From positions 620,001-684,000 of the forward strand of contig JACKNK010000001.1 in assembly GCA_024234955.1 (NCBI GenBank): DNA of 64,000 bases. The letters run 5' to 3'. The notes under the pieces were generated by a model. That model was not told where the DNA came from, did not search any database, and was given only the letters and a program-made list of their open reading frames with translations. This document shows, in pieces, positions 1 through 9,515 of this stretch; the stretch's first letter is position 1; each line of letters opens with the position of its first letter. The DNA comes from Gammaproteobacteria bacterium (GTDB taxonomy: Bacteria; Pseudomonadota; Gammaproteobacteria; JACKNK01). A program made the translations under genes and the position numbers.

Positions 1-550
1 CGACCAGCACCTTCTCGATCCGGTGCTTGTGCAACAGCGCCTGGACCTCATCACGGCTGGCACCTTCGCGGACCGTGACCAGACGTTCCTTCGGGGTCAT
101 TGCCTGCTTGATCGGCATGTCCATGTGGGTTTCGAAACGCAGATCGCGGCTGGTCACGATACCGACAAGATGTTCGCCATCGACCACCGGGACACCCGAA
201 ATACCGAATCGACGCGTCAGGTCGAGCACATCGCGAACCGTGGCCTCAGGACCGACCGTGACCGGGTCCTTGATCACCCCGCTCTCGTATTTCTTGACCT
301 TGCGCACCTCAGCCGCCTGCTGTTCGGCGGTCAGATTCTTGTGAATCACGCCGATACCCCCTTCCTGGGCCATGGCGATCGCCAGACGGCCTTCGGTGAC
401 TGTATCCATGGCCGCCGAGATCAGCGGGATGTTGAGGGTGATTTCACGGGTAAACTTGGTCGCCAGACTGACCTGATTGGGCAGCACGATGGAATGCGCA
501 GGCAGCAGGAGGACGTCGTCGAAGGTGAGAGCTTCTTGAACGATACGCAT
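1..550 (-). CDS. guaB: IMP dehydrogenase, N-terminal part (cut by window edge)
   Basis: IMP dehydrogenase oxidises IMP to XMP, the first committed step of GMP synthesis. Reading leftward from the ATG at 550, 183 codons are present before the window ends. The start MRIVQEALTFDDVLLLPA is typical of GuaB, followed by the barrel segment with PLISAAMDTVTE and then the beginning of the CBS region (GISGVPVVDG, GIVTSRDLRF). The catalytic cysteine loop lies beyond the edge. A strong Shine-Dalgarno, GAGGAGGT, ends about 6 bases before the ATG. The gene is divergent from xseA, a common gammaproteobacterial arrangement in which guaA usually follows guaB. Confidence 0.96.
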   Translation of the reverse strand, partial: MRIVQEALTFDDVLLLPAHSIVLPNQVSLATKFTREITLNIPLISAAMDTVTEGRLAIAMAQEGGIGVIHKNLTAEQQAAEVRKVKKYESGVIKDPVTVGPEATVRDVLDLTRRFGISGVPVVDGEHLVGIVTSRDLRFETHMDMPIKQAMTPKERLVTVREGASRDEVQALLHKHRIEKVLV

Positions 551-598
551 GGGCGACCTCCTCAGGACGGCGAATTGGGCGGTTTCAGGAAGCCGGCG

Positions 599-627
599 AT
601 TATAACGTCGGGCCGTTACCTTGTCCC
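599..627 (-). promoter_or_regulatory. sigma70-like promoter of guaB
   Basis: Read on the minus strand, GGGACA (-35 like, 622-627) and a consensus TATAAT (599-604) are separated by 17 bases. They sit about 50 bases upstream of the guaB start codon. The perfect -10 box and the spacing support the call; the -35 matches TTGACA at four of six positions. Confidence 0.6.
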
Positions 628-711
628 GACCAAGCCTTGCGCATTGCCACGAATTTCTTCCGGAAACGGCTCAGGGATGCCGCCTTTCACGCGCCGGGCT
701 ACCATCGGCCC

Positions 712-2211
712 ATGAACATCCTCACCGCCCAGCGCGACATCTATACCGTCAGCCGCCTCAACACCGAAGTCAAAATGATGCTCGAAGGCAGCTTTCCGCT
801 GCTCTGGATCGAAGGTGAAATCTCCAATCTGTCCCGCCCCAGTTCCGGACACCTCTACTTCACGCTCAAGGATGCCCATGCCCAGGTATCCTGCGCGATG
901 TTCCGCAATCGCGGGCGTCTGCTGTCCTTCCATCCCGGCAACGGTCAACAGGTGTTGGTGCGGGCTCGCGTCACGCTTTACGACGTGCGCGGCAATTACC
1001 AGCTCAGTATTGAACATATGGAACCGGCAGGCGATGGCGCGCTGCGTCGTCGCTTCGACGAACTCAAGGCGCGCCTTGACAAGGAAGGCCTGTTCGCGGA
1101 AGAACACAAGCGTGCTCTGCCCTCACTCCCGAAGCGCATTGGCGTGATCACCTCCGCCAGCGGAGCGGCAATTCGCGACGTACTTACCGTACTGCGACGG
1201 CGCTTCCCGGCCGTACCGGTACGCATCTATCCGGTTCCCGTTCAAGGCAGCGATTCCGCACAACGTATCACCGATGCGATCGCGCTCGCCGACCGACGTC
1301 AGGACTGCGACCTGCTGATCCTCACACGCGGCGGCGGATCGCTGGAGGATATGTGGAGCTTCAACGAGGAAATCGTCGCCCGTGCCATCCACGCGGTATC
1401 GATCCCGACGATCTCCGCTGTCGGTCATGAAATCGATGTGACGATCGCGGATTTTGTCGCCGATCGTCGCGCCGCGACGCCATCGGCAGCGGCGGAAATG
1501 GCCGTTCCGGATCAACGTGAGTTGCAATACCGTGTCGCCCAGCTTGGCCGGCGACTCGCCCAACGAACTCATGAGCGCCAACAAGCAATTCAGACCCGTT
1601 TTGCACATCTGCTTTCACGCCTGCAACGCACCCACCCTCAGGCGCAACTCCGCACTTCCGCCCAACGTCTGGATGAGTTGGAGATGCGAATGCAGCGAGC
1701 CCTGAAACAGCATCAGGCGCATCGTGATCTAGCGTTGCAACACCTGAAGACCCGGCTGGAACAACGTCATCCTGAACGCCAGCTAGCCGAAGTCGGACAA
1801 CGCCTGCACGCACTGGATCAGAGTCTGGGAAACCGGGTTCGTACCCGACTGCGGGAGCACGTCGCGCGGCTGACGAACGAAAAACAACACCTCGCCGCCG
1901 TCTCGCCAGCCGCGAAGATCACGCTTGAACGCGTCCGCCTCGATGCGGTGACACGCCGCCTGCGCAGGGCACAGCGATACCGTTTACAGGCTGGACAGGA
2001 TCGACTTCGCGGTAGCGTGCGGTCGCTCCATACGATCAGTCCGCTGGCAACCCTCGAACGCGGATATGCGATTGCCCGCGACGCAAGTTCAGGGACCGTC
2101 CTTCAGGATGCGAAACAGGTCTCGACCGGGGACAAGATCGAAATCCGATTGGCCAAGGGTGTAGTCGATTGCGTCGTCACGGGCACCCACGAAACACCTG
2201 GCCGCTCGTAG
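712..2211 (+). CDS. xseA: exodeoxyribonuclease VII large subunit
   Basis: XseA with several XseB subunits forms exonuclease VII, which degrades single-stranded DNA from either end into oligonucleotides. The 499-residue product has the N-terminal OB-fold (IEGEISNLSRPSSGHLYFTL), the catalytic-domain signature LPKRIGVITSASGAAIRDVL, the conserved RGGGSLEDMWSFNEE near residue 207, and SAVGHEIDVTIADF. A long helical region rich in R, Q and L follows, then the C-terminal ERGYAI motif. I chose the ATG at 712 because MNILTAQRDIYTVSRLN matches the family start; an in-frame ATG at 637 lies in non-conserved sequence over the guaB leader. No strong SD precedes 712. xseB is not adjacent. Confidence 0.96.
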   Translation: MNILTAQRDIYTVSRLNTEVKMMLEGSFPLLWIEGEISNLSRPSSGHLYFTLKDAHAQVSCAMFRNRGRLLSFHPGNGQQVLVRARVTLYDVRGNYQLSIEHMEPAGDGALRRRFDELKARLDKEGLFAEEHKRALPSLPKRIGVITSASGAAIRDVLTVLRRRFPAVPVRIYPVPVQGSDSAQRITDAIALADRRQDCDLLILTRGGGSLEDMWSFNEEIVARAIHAVSIPTISAVGHEIDVTIADFVADRRAATPSAAAEMAVPDQRELQYRVAQLGRRLAQRTHERQQAIQTRFAHLLSRLQRTHPQAQLRTSAQRLDELEMRMQRALKQHQAHRDLALQHLKTRLEQRHPERQLAEVGQRLHALDQSLGNRVRTRLREHVARLTNEKQHLAAVSPAAKITLERVRLDAVTRRLRRAQRYRLQAGQDRLRGSVRSLHTISPLATLERGYAIARDASSGTVLQDAKQVSTGDKIEIRLAKGVVDCVVTGTHETPGRS

Positions 2212-2358
2212 CTCACAAGGTCTCACTGCCGTTCCACGCAGCTTGATCGCGACTTGGAGCGTGTCGATACGCACAACTAATTGCAACTTTCTTTTATTAG
2301 TATTGTCTTATACTCTAACGTCACAGCCAATTCAGGCTAATGAACTGAGGAGATAAGC

Positions 2359-2460
2359 ATGGACATCGTCCTGACTGTAATGGCCGTTACCCTGGCCTTG
2401 TTACCCATCGGTGTAGCGTTCTACGTGCGTCGCCGTCAGCCAGCGCACGCCGATGACTGA
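2359..2460 (+). CDS. 33-residue single-pass membrane peptide
   Basis: A short frame starts at the ATG at 2359 with GAGGAG at 2347-2352 as a well-placed Shine-Dalgarno. The product MDIVLTVMAVTLALLPIGVA continues into FYVRRRQPAHADD: one hydrophobic helix followed by an arginine-rich, then acidic, end, so the tail is probably cytoplasmic. Upstream sequence is AT-rich with TATACT at 2309-2314 as a possible -10 box; no convincing -35 was found. A rho-independent terminator follows 27 bases after the stop, so this looks like a complete monocistronic unit. Function unknown; small membrane regulators or respiratory accessory peptides look similar. Confidence 0.6.
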   Translation: MDIVLTVMAVTLALLPIGVAFYVRRRQPAHADD

Positions 2461-2487
2461 ACGTCCTTCATCCGATCGCCAACACGA

Positions 2488-2521
2488 AAAAGGGGCGGGA
2501 GTTCAGACTCCCGCCCCTTTT
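2488..2521. terminator. bidirectional rho-independent terminator
   Basis: A perfect 15-bp inverted repeat (2488-2502 and 2507-2521, core GGGGCGGGAGT) with a TCAG loop, flanked by A-run and T-run. It lies between two convergent genes (the 33-residue peptide and the DoxX gene) and can serve both. Confidence 0.9.
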
Positions 2522-2544
2522 ACTTTGCTTGGCGCTGTCGGCAA

Positions 2545-3165
2545 TCAATCCTGACCGGAATTGCATGCCTTGCGCGCAATCCAGTAATCCAGGCTCACGT
2601 ATCGCCCACCGCCGATGAAGAGCAACGCCAGCAACATGATCAGATAAGTGGTGGCAAACTCGATACCGTTATTGAGGATCGCGACACTGCCATTCTGAGT
2701 AAGCCAGTCGTAGTTGCCGTGCTCCCGCAGGATGTCCTTGATGCGATCCAGACGCTCGATCGCGCCAATGGTGCGCTCGGACGCAAACAGCGATCCCGAA
2801 CCTTCGGCAATCGCCAACCAGCCGTTCGGCAAATGCACGGTAAAGATCGCCACCAGCATGGTCACGATCAGGGGGATCGAAATCCAACGGACGGCAAGGC
2901 CGAAAAGCAACAGAATGGCGCCGCCGACCTCGGTCAAGGTCGCAAGCCAGGCCATCAGCTCAGGGAAAGGCAACCCCAGCCCCCAATCCGGATTGCCGAA
3001 CCACTCCGCAATGCTGTCGATGTCGGCCAACTTCTTGGTGCCCGCCATCCAGAAGATCGGCACCAGATACAGGCGTAGCGCCAGCGGCGCGAGGAAATCC
3101 ACAACACGGGTCTGATCCAGCAGACCTTGCAGCTTGCAACCCAACGACAGGAACGGGTTCGACAT
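2545..3165 (-). CDS. DoxX family membrane protein
   Basis: The 206-residue protein carries the DoxX-family pattern: an N-terminal membrane segment (LAPLALRLYLVPIFWMAGTKKL), then a pair of hydrophobic helices around LATLTEVGGAILLLFGLAVRW and IPLIVTMLVAIFTVHLPNGW, a polar insert of about 50 residues, and a last helix (FATTYLIMLLALLFIGGGRY). DoxX-type proteins are linked to quinone or thiosulfate oxidation (DoxD/DoxA in Acidianus) or to redox stress, but the exact substrate cannot be read here. Start at 3165 (MSNPFLSL) is set by GGGAG upstream; an ATG at 3225 lies without an SD. The polar insert is longer than in minimal DoxX proteins. Confidence 0.8.
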   Translation of the reverse strand: MSNPFLSLGCKLQGLLDQTRVVDFLAPLALRLYLVPIFWMAGTKKLADIDSIAEWFGNPDWGLGLPFPELMAWLATLTEVGGAILLLFGLAVRWISIPLIVTMLVAIFTVHLPNGWLAIAEGSGSLFASERTIGAIERLDRIKDILREHGNYDWLTQNGSVAILNNGIEFATTYLIMLLALLFIGGGRYVSLDYWIARKACNSGQD

Positions 3166-3327
3166 GGGTACTCCCTGGTTTATGAAGAATACAGAATGCG
3201 CTTCGCGCTGCGCTGCCTGCCTCATTGCCGAGACAGCAACGACCGTTGCGGGAAGACTGACTGCCTTCAGAGACCGAGAGTAACAGGGGATTCTTGCAGC
3301 ACCGCAATGAACGCGGCAGGCGGGGTT

Positions 3328-3555
3328 TCAGAGTCGGCAGACGTTGCCGTATACCGCCATGATGGATTTAAGTTCGTGGAGCACCACATGGCGACTGTTG
3401 CAGTCCAGGCGCTCGCACTCGGGAATGATTTCCCCACGCTCCAGGGCATCGATCTTTTGCAGTACCGTCTTACAACCCGCCTGACACATCTGCTCGATAA
3501 CGTCTTCGACCAGATGTTCCGGACTCTGTTTACGTTGCGCGACTTTGACTGCCAT
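3328..3555 (-). CDS. conserved small cysteine-containing protein, unknown function
   Basis: A 75-residue acidic/helical protein (MAVKVAQRKQSPEHLVEDVI start) with five cysteines: two spaced by three residues (EQMCQAGCKTV), two in IIPECERLDCNSR, and one in the terminal GNVCRL. The start at 3555 is chosen because the longer frame to 3675 reads non-conserved sequence, and GAGAG precedes this ATG. I have an impression of similar short proteins in sulfur-oxidising gammaproteobacteria but cannot name a family. The CxxxC and C(x5)C spacing could bind metal or form disulfides. It lies 117 bases downstream of tilS on the same strand. Confidence 0.65.
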   Translation of the reverse strand: MAVKVAQRKQSPEHLVEDVIEQMCQAGCKTVLQKIDALERGEIIPECERLDCNSRHVVLHELKSIMAVYGNVCRL

Positions 3556-3671
3556 GAATCTCTCACCCAGGGTCAGGACCGACACGAAGCGTGTAATATT
3601 ACTATCTTCGCATTTCCTAAATAACCTCCCCTTGGAGATAAAGCAATCTCCCAGCCCATTTCCCGTCGCGC

Positions 3672-4973
3672 TCACCAGGATGAGCCGTCGGATTTAAGCC
3701 AGCGCAAACCGTGCGTGATTCCAGGTACGGCGATCACTTGGCCACGCGCATTCCACACCATAGGCAGATGCGGTCGTAACCACGGCGGCCACCCTTGCTC
3801 ACGCAAGATGTCCTTGAGCGCCCGATTTGGCCGCGCATCGCCACTGCGGAAACGCTCCCCCCCTCGACGCGGTGCGACCAGTAACGCGGACAAGGACGGT
3901 GGTTCGACCCAATCCAGGGTCCCCAGGCCCAACGGCAATTCCAGGGGTTCGTTCGGATCGGGCCAATCCAGATGCCAGTGCTGAACCGATGGCAGTGGCG
4001 CTACCCAATGAATGTCGCCTTGAAAGCGCCGTAACGATCCGTTTCGGCCCAATGGAATGACAGGCGAAGCATCGGGCCGTGCCGCCGCCAGTTCTGCGAT
4101 GATCCGGGTAAGCATATGTTCACTGGGCGTCGGCGCGTTTCGTTCCGCAAGCCACTGCCGCAAGACTTCTCTGGCCCGAGTCCCATCGAGCGCCATCAGT
4201 GGAAGTACCGGCAGCGTGCTCCCGTCCGTTGTCCGGATCGAAGCCAGATCGGTTGCCGCTTCACGCGACAGGGCCTCGGCCGCCGCCGCGCTCAAGCGTG
4301 CGGAACGGGCAACGGTTTGCGCCGCCGAGGGCCAACGCTTGCGCAGCACGGGGATGACTTCATGGCGCAAGTAATTCCGATCAAAACGGGTATCGCCATT
4401 GCTTGGGTCTTCAAGCCACTCCAGATCGTGGCGTTGCGCATACCCAGCCAGATCACGGCGATCAAAATCCAGAAGTGGCCGGAGCTGGTGCCCTGCCCCC
4501 AGCGGCGCAGATTCCGGCATCGCCGCCAAGCCTTTCGGTCCGGCGCCGCGCAACAGTTGCAGCAGCACCGTTTCCATCTGGTCGTCGCGATGTTGTGCGG
4601 TCACCAACCAGTCGCCCGGTGACATCAATCCTACAAAGGCGGCATATCGGGCATCGCGCGCGCTGGCTTCCGGGCTTTCACCTTGTCCGGGCGAGGCGTC
4701 GACGCATACCGACCTATAGGGCACCTCAAGGTCCGCGCATACGCGGCGACAATGATCTACCCACGCCAGCGAATCGGGATGCAGGGCATGATCGACGTGA
4801 ATGGCATGCAGACCGGGATAATCCCGACTGGCCAGTGCATGCAGCAAGACATGGGAGTCAAGGCCGCCACTGTAGGCGACCCAGCAATGACTGGGTGGCG
4901 GCAACGCCCCGGTCAGCCGACGCAACGTGGCGACAACAGCGGCAGCGTCCAGCCCCTCACTCCTTGAAGACAC
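3672..4973 (-). CDS. tilS: tRNA(Ile)-lysidine synthetase
   Basis: TilS uses ATP and lysine to convert C34 of the AUA-reading tRNA(Ile) to lysidine. The 433-residue protein has the PP-loop ATP-binding motif SGGLDSHVLLHAL at about residues 35-47, the HVDHALHPDS strand, TAQHRDDQMET, and GPKGLAAMPE of the catalytic domain. The C-terminal domain carries RRGGERFR. The frame opens with a GTG at 4973 that overlaps the accA stop by 17 bases; AAGGAG lies just inside the frame, so translation could start a few codons later (for example the TTG of VATLRRL). It is probably cotranscribed with dnaE and accA. Confidence 0.93.
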   Translation of the reverse strand: MSSRSEGLDAAAVVATLRRLTGALPPPSHCWVAYSGGLDSHVLLHALASRDYPGLHAIHVDHALHPDSLAWVDHCRRVCADLEVPYRSVCVDASPGQGESPEASARDARYAAFVGLMSPGDWLVTAQHRDDQMETVLLQLLRGAGPKGLAAMPESAPLGAGHQLRPLLDFDRRDLAGYAQRHDLEWLEDPSNGDTRFDRNYLRHEVIPVLRKRWPSAAQTVARSARLSAAAAEALSREAATDLASIRTTDGSTLPVLPLMALDGTRAREVLRQWLAERNAPTPSEHMLTRIIAELAAARPDASPVIPLGRNGSLRRFQGDIHWVAPLPSVQHWHLDWPDPNEPLELPLGLGTLDWVEPPSLSALLVAPRRGGERFRSGDARPNRALKDILREQGWPPWLRPHLPMVWNARGQVIAVPGITHGLRWLKSDGSSW

Positions 4974-5913
4974 CGAAGCCCATCAGCCGGGCATAACGGG
5001 CGTCGAGCAATTTGTCCGTGGTCTGGCCATCAAGACGTTCAAGACTATCCAGCAACGCATGCTTGACGTTGCGCGCCATGATCTCGTAGTTCCGATGCGC
5101 ACCGCCCAAGGGCTCGTCGATGATGTGATCGATCAGCCCCAACTCCTTGAGCCGACCGGCGGTGATGCCCATCGCCTCCGCCGCTTCCTGCGCCTTGTCG
5201 GCGGATTTCCACAAAATGGAGGCGCACCCTTCCGGCGAAATGACCGAATAGGTGCTGTATTGCAGCATGTTGACGCGGTCGCCAACGCCGATGGCCAACG
5301 CGCCGCCAGACCCACCCTCGCCGATAACGGTACAGATAATCGGCGTCTTCAGCGCCGACATCACGAACAGATTGCGGGCAATGGCCTCACTCTGACCGCG
5401 CTCCTCCGCACCGACGCCCGGATAGGCGCCCGGGGTATCGATGAAGGTCAACACCGGCAGTTTGAATCGCTCCGCCATTTCCATCAGGCGCTTGGCCTTG
5501 CGATAGCCCTCGGGACGGGGCATGCCGAAGTTGCGTTTGATCTTTTCCTTGGTATCACGGCCTTTCTGCTGGCCGATCACGATCACCGGTCGCCCATCGA
5601 TACGCGCCACGCCACCGACGATCGAGGCGTCGTCCGCATAAGCGCGGTCGCCGTGCAGCTCATCGAAATCGGTGAACACGCGCTCAAAGTAATCCAGCGC
5701 ATAAGGCCGCATCGGATGCCGGGCGATCTGCGAAATCTGCCAGGAATCGAGCTTGGCGAAGATGGATTCGGTCAGGCTCTGACTCTTGGCTTCGAGTTTG
5801 GCGATCTCTTCCGAGATGTTCAGCTCGTTGTCGTCGCCGACATAACGCAGCTCGCGGATCTTGGCCTGCAGGTCGGCGATCGGCTGCTCGAATTCGAGGA
5901 AGTTCATGTCCAT
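4957..5913 (-). CDS. accA: acetyl-CoA carboxylase carboxyltransferase subunit alpha
   Basis: AccA pairs with AccD to transfer the carboxyl group from carboxybiotin to acetyl-CoA, making malonyl-CoA for fatty acid synthesis. The 318-residue length is standard. Recognisable segments are the N-terminal FLEFEQPIADLQAKIREL helix, RPYALDYFERVFTDFDELHGDRAYADD, GRPVIVIGQQKGRDTKEK, the oxyanion-hole region TFIDTPGAYPGVGAEERGQSEAIA, and IGEGGSGGALAIGVGDRV. It lies 89 bases downstream of dnaE and overlaps tilS, the usual gammaproteobacterial order. Confidence 0.98.
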   Translation of the reverse strand: MDMNFLEFEQPIADLQAKIRELRYVGDDNELNISEEIAKLEAKSQSLTESIFAKLDSWQISQIARHPMRPYALDYFERVFTDFDELHGDRAYADDASIVGGVARIDGRPVIVIGQQKGRDTKEKIKRNFGMPRPEGYRKAKRLMEMAERFKLPVLTFIDTPGAYPGVGAEERGQSEAIARNLFVMSALKTPIICTVIGEGGSGGALAIGVGDRVNMLQYSTYSVISPEGCASILWKSADKAQEAAEAMGITAGRLKELGLIDHIIDEPLGGAHRNYEIMARNVKHALLDSLERLDGQTTDKLLDARYARLMGFGVFKE

Positions 5914-6002
5914 GGTGTGTTGTGGACTCTTTTCGCTTTTAGCGTCAGTTTAAGTTTGATTTATATCTGACTGATTTAAGGCGTATTTTTGACTATCAAA
6001 AA

Positions 6003-9000
6003 TCAATAATCAAGGCGCGCCGACGCCCCTTCTCCCAGGCTTTGTATATGCGCCATCAGCGCATCGCTGGGACGGATGCGCCAGTCCTCGCCCAGCGAGA
6101 ACGCGGCGCTAGCCGACGCCGAACGATACCGCACGAACACCGGACATTGCCCGCCCCGATGCGGCGCGAGCAAATCGACCACCGGTCCGATCACGTCTGC
6201 ACCGTTGATCGCATTGATCTCCAGGACCATGCGCTTGGCAAACATTTCCCGCGCGCCACCGATGTCCATGACCCGTTCTGCGGTGACCTGGGCGCTGCCG
6301 GCGAAGTCGTCGTAACCCAGCTTGCCTTCGACCACGATCACGCTATCACGGACCAGGATCTCCTGGAACGCAGAGAACGCCTCGTCGAACAGCTTGACCT
6401 CGATGCGCCCGCCGCGATCATCCAGGGTCAGGATACCCATGCGCCCATTACGCTGCTGCCGCACGCGAATATCGATCAGCAGTCCGGCCGCCACGACCTT
6501 GCGACCGCGTTGCCGCCAACCGCCCCGCTCGCCCTGTTGCTGGCTGCCGTCCGGAATCACCGATTCGGCCAGGGCCGACAAGCGTCCGCTGGTGAACTTG
6601 CCCAGTTCGTCGAGAAAGCGCGTGATCGGATGCCCGGTCAGGTACAACCCCAAGGTCTCCTTCTCGGCGGCAAGGCGTTTGTCCTCATCCCACTCCGGCA
6701 TCGGCGTCAGGCCGGGGTTATCGTCCTCAGCCTCCGGCTCGGCGGCAAAGCCAAACAGATCGACCTGACCCGCATCGGCATCCCGGGCGGCTTGATCGGC
6801 TATCCGCACCGCATCCGCGACACTGGCATTGAGGCTGGCGCGGGGCGCGTCGAAACAATCCATCGCTCCGGCACGGATCAGGGCTTCGAGCACCTTCTTG
6901 TTGACCTTGCGCAGATCGACCCGGCGGGTGAAATCGAACAGATCCGTGTAAACACCGCCAGCCTTGCGCGTCGCCAGCATCTCTTCGATCGCGTTCTCAC
7001 CCACGCCCTTGATCGCGCCCAGGCCGTAGACGATCTCGTCAGCTTCGTTCACGGTGAAGCGGTATTGCGAGACATTGAGATTCGGCGGCAGGACCTTCAA
7101 GCCCATGTCGCGACATTCCTCGATGAAGATCACCACCTTGTCGGTGTTATCCATATCCGAGGACAGCACCGCCGCCATGTAGGCCGCCGGGTAGTGCGAC
7201 TTCAGCCAGGCAGTCTGATAGCTGACCAGCGCGTAGGCGGCGGAGTGCGACTTGTTGAAACCGTACTTCGCGAACTCGGCCATCATGTCGAAGATCGAAA
7301 TCGCGGTGGCCTCATCGACGCCACGCCCGGTCGCGCCCTCGACGAAGATCGCCCGCTGCTGATCCATGACCTCGGCCTTCTTCTTGCCCATCGCACGGCG
7401 CAGCAGATCGGCCCCGCCCAGCGAATAACCGGCCAGCACCTGCGAGATCTGCATGACCTGTTCCTGGTACAGGATCGTGCCGTAAGTCGGTTTGAGGATG
7501 GTCTTCAGGTCCTCGTGCGGATACTCGACCTTCTGACGACCGTGCTTGCGGTTGATGAAGTCATCGACCATGCCCGAACCCAATGGACCCGGACGGTAGA
7601 GCGCGACCAAGGCGACGATGTCTTCGAAGGTGTCCGGCGCGAGCCGCTTCATCATCTCCTTCATGCCGCGCGATTCGAGCTGGAACACCGCCGTGGTCCG
7701 CGCTTCCTTGAGCAGCGTGAACACGTCCGGGTCATCGAGCTCGAGCAGGTTGACGTCGAGTTCATCTTCGCCTGCGGCCAGGCGGCGCTCGTTGATGACC
7801 TCGACGGCCCACTTGATGATGGTCAGGTTGCGCAGCCCCAGGAAGTCGAACTTCACCAGCCCGGCAGCCTCGACATCGTCCTTGTCGTACTGGGTGACCA
7901 GCGCCTCGGAACCTTGTTCACAGTACAGCGGGCTGAAGTCATCCAGTTCTGTCGGCGCGATGACCACACCACCGGCGTGCTTGCCGACGTTGCGTGCCAG
8001 ACCTTCGAGCTTCATCGCCATGTCCAGCAGCTCGCGCACGTCCTCGTCGTCGTTGTAAAGCTTGCGCAGGTCCTCTTCCTGCTCCATCGCCTTGGGCAGC
8101 GTGATGCCGATCTCGAACGGGATCAGCTTGGCGATGCGATCCACAAATCCATAGGGATGCCCCATCACCCGACCGACGTCGCGCACCACCGCTTTCGCAG
8201 CCATCGAGCCGTGGGTGGCGATCTGCGAGACCTTGTCGCGACCGTACTTCTCGGCGACGTAGTTGATGACCTTGTCGCGGTTGTCCATGCAGAAATCGAC
8301 GTCGAAGTCGGGCATGGATACCCGTTCCGGGTTCAGGAAACGTTCAAACAGCAGGTCGTAGGGCAGTGGATCGAGATCCGTGATCTTGAGTGCGTAGGCA
8401 ACCAGCGAGCCGGCACCGGAACCGCGCCCCGGCCCGACCGGCACGTCGTTGTCCTTGGCCCACTGGATGAAGTCGGCAACGATCAGGAAGTAACCGGGAA
8501 AGCCCATCTGGGTGATGACCTTGAGCTCGATCTCCAGGCGTTCCTCGTAGACCTTGCGCCGGGTCTCGACCTCCGGATCGTCCGGGTCGAGCAACACCTG
8601 AAAGCGTTCTTCCAGGCCCTTGCGCGACTCGTCGATGAAGAACTCATCCTCGGTCATGCCCTCCGGTATCGGGAACGCCGGCAACTGTGGCTTGTCCAGC
8701 ACCAGTTCGAGACTGCAGCGGCGCGCGATTTCAACCGTGTTGGCGAGCGCCTCGGGGATGTCTGCGAACAGCTCCGCCATCTCCACCGGGGTGCGCAAAT
8801 ACTGCTCCTCGGAGTAATTGCGCGGGCGACGCGGGTCGGCCAGCACCCGCCCATCCATGATGCACACCCGCGCCTCGTGCGCCTCAAAATCGTCGCGTTC
8901 CAAAAAACGTACGTCGTTGGTCGCCACCACCGGCAGTCCAAGTTTCCCGGCCAGGGCGACCGAAGCGTGCAGACACTCCTCTTCCTGCGGGCGACCGGTG

Positions 9001-9515
9001 CGAATCAACTCCAGGAAATAATCCCCACCGAAGGTCTCGGACCACCCCTTGGCAAGGCTCTGTGCCAGATCATCCTGACCGGACAACAAGGCGCGAGCCA
9101 CATCGCCCTCGCGCCCTGCCGACAACGCGATCAGGCCATCGACATGTCCATCCAGCCACGACCGATGCAGCGTCGCGATCCCGCGCAGCTGCCCCTGGCG
9201 ATAGGAACGCGAGATCAAACGCGTCAGGCTCATATATCCAGTCTGATTGCGACACAACACCACCAGACGATTGACCGGATCGGCGTCGTCGTCGCCTCGG
9301 ATCAGCAATTCACAGCCGATGATCGGCTTGATCCCGGCGCCACGCGCGGATCGATAAAACTTGATCGCAGCAAACAGGTTCGCCTGATCGGTCAACGCAA
9401 GCGCGGGATGCCCTGCGGCGGTGGCGGCCCCGACCAGGGGTTTGACGCGCACCAAGCCATCGACGAGCGAGAACTCGGTATGCAGGTGCAGATGGACGAA
9501 TGCAGGCGACGACAT
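6003..9515 (-). CDS. dnaE: DNA polymerase III alpha subunit
   Basis: This is the replicative DNA polymerase catalytic subunit. The 1170-residue protein begins with a PHP domain (HLHLHTEFSLVDG, residues 8-20). The polymerase core has GPGRGSGAGSLVAYAL and the catalytic aspartates in MPDFDVDFCMDNRD near residue 403. Further on are GLGAIKGVGENAIEEML (helix-hairpin-helix, about 832) and a C-terminal OB-fold (RGGRIEVKLFDEAF). Length and motif order match type DnaE1. The start at 9515 is supported by MSSPAFVHLHLHTEFS. rnhB, often directly upstream, is not present; the 5' side is a low-information gap. Confidence 0.98.
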   Translation of the reverse strand: MSSPAFVHLHLHTEFSLVDGLVRVKPLVGAATAAGHPALALTDQANLFAAIKFYRSARGAGIKPIIGCELLIRGDDDADPVNRLVVLCRNQTGYMSLTRLISRSYRQGQLRGIATLHRSWLDGHVDGLIALSAGREGDVARALLSGQDDLAQSLAKGWSETFGGDYFLELIRTGRPQEEECLHASVALAGKLGLPVVATNDVRFLERDDFEAHEARVCIMDGRVLADPRRPRNYSEEQYLRTPVEMAELFADIPEALANTVEIARRCSLELVLDKPQLPAFPIPEGMTEDEFFIDESRKGLEERFQVLLDPDDPEVETRRKVYEERLEIELKVITQMGFPGYFLIVADFIQWAKDNDVPVGPGRGSGAGSLVAYALKITDLDPLPYDLLFERFLNPERVSMPDFDVDFCMDNRDKVINYVAEKYGRDKVSQIATHGSMAAKAVVRDVGRVMGHPYGFVDRIAKLIPFEIGITLPKAMEQEEDLRKLYNDDEDVRELLDMAMKLEGLARNVGKHAGGVVIAPTELDDFSPLYCEQGSEALVTQYDKDDVEAAGLVKFDFLGLRNLTIIKWAVEVINERRLAAGEDELDVNLLELDDPDVFTLLKEARTTAVFQLESRGMKEMMKRLAPDTFEDIVALVALYRPGPLGSGMVDDFINRKHGRQKVEYPHEDLKTILKPTYGTILYQEQVMQISQVLAGYSLGGADLLRRAMGKKKAEVMDQQRAIFVEGATGRGVDEATAISIFDMMAEFAKYGFNKSHSAAYALVSYQTAWLKSHYPAAYMAAVLSSDMDNTDKVVIFIEECRDMGLKVLPPNLNVSQYRFTVNEADEIVYGLGAIKGVGENAIEEMLATRKAGGVYTDLFDFTRRVDLRKVNKKVLEALIRAGAMDCFDAPRASLNASVADAVRIADQAARDADAGQVDLFGFAAEPEAEDDNPGLTPMPEWDEDKRLAAEKETLGLYLTGHPITRFLDELGKFTSGRLSALAESVIPDGSQQQGERGGWRQRGRKVVAAGLLIDIRVRQQRNGRMGILTLDDRGGRIEVKLFDEAFSAFQEILVRDSVIVVEGKLGYDDFAGSAQVTAERVMDIGGAREMFAKRMVLEINAINGADVIGPVVDLLAPHRGGQCPVFVRYRSASASAAFSLGEDWRIRPSDALMAHIQSLGEGASARLDY

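Noticed and set aside
23..715. 230-codon plus-strand frame over the start of the window
   Set aside because: It is antisense to guaB, whose protein sequence is unmistakable.
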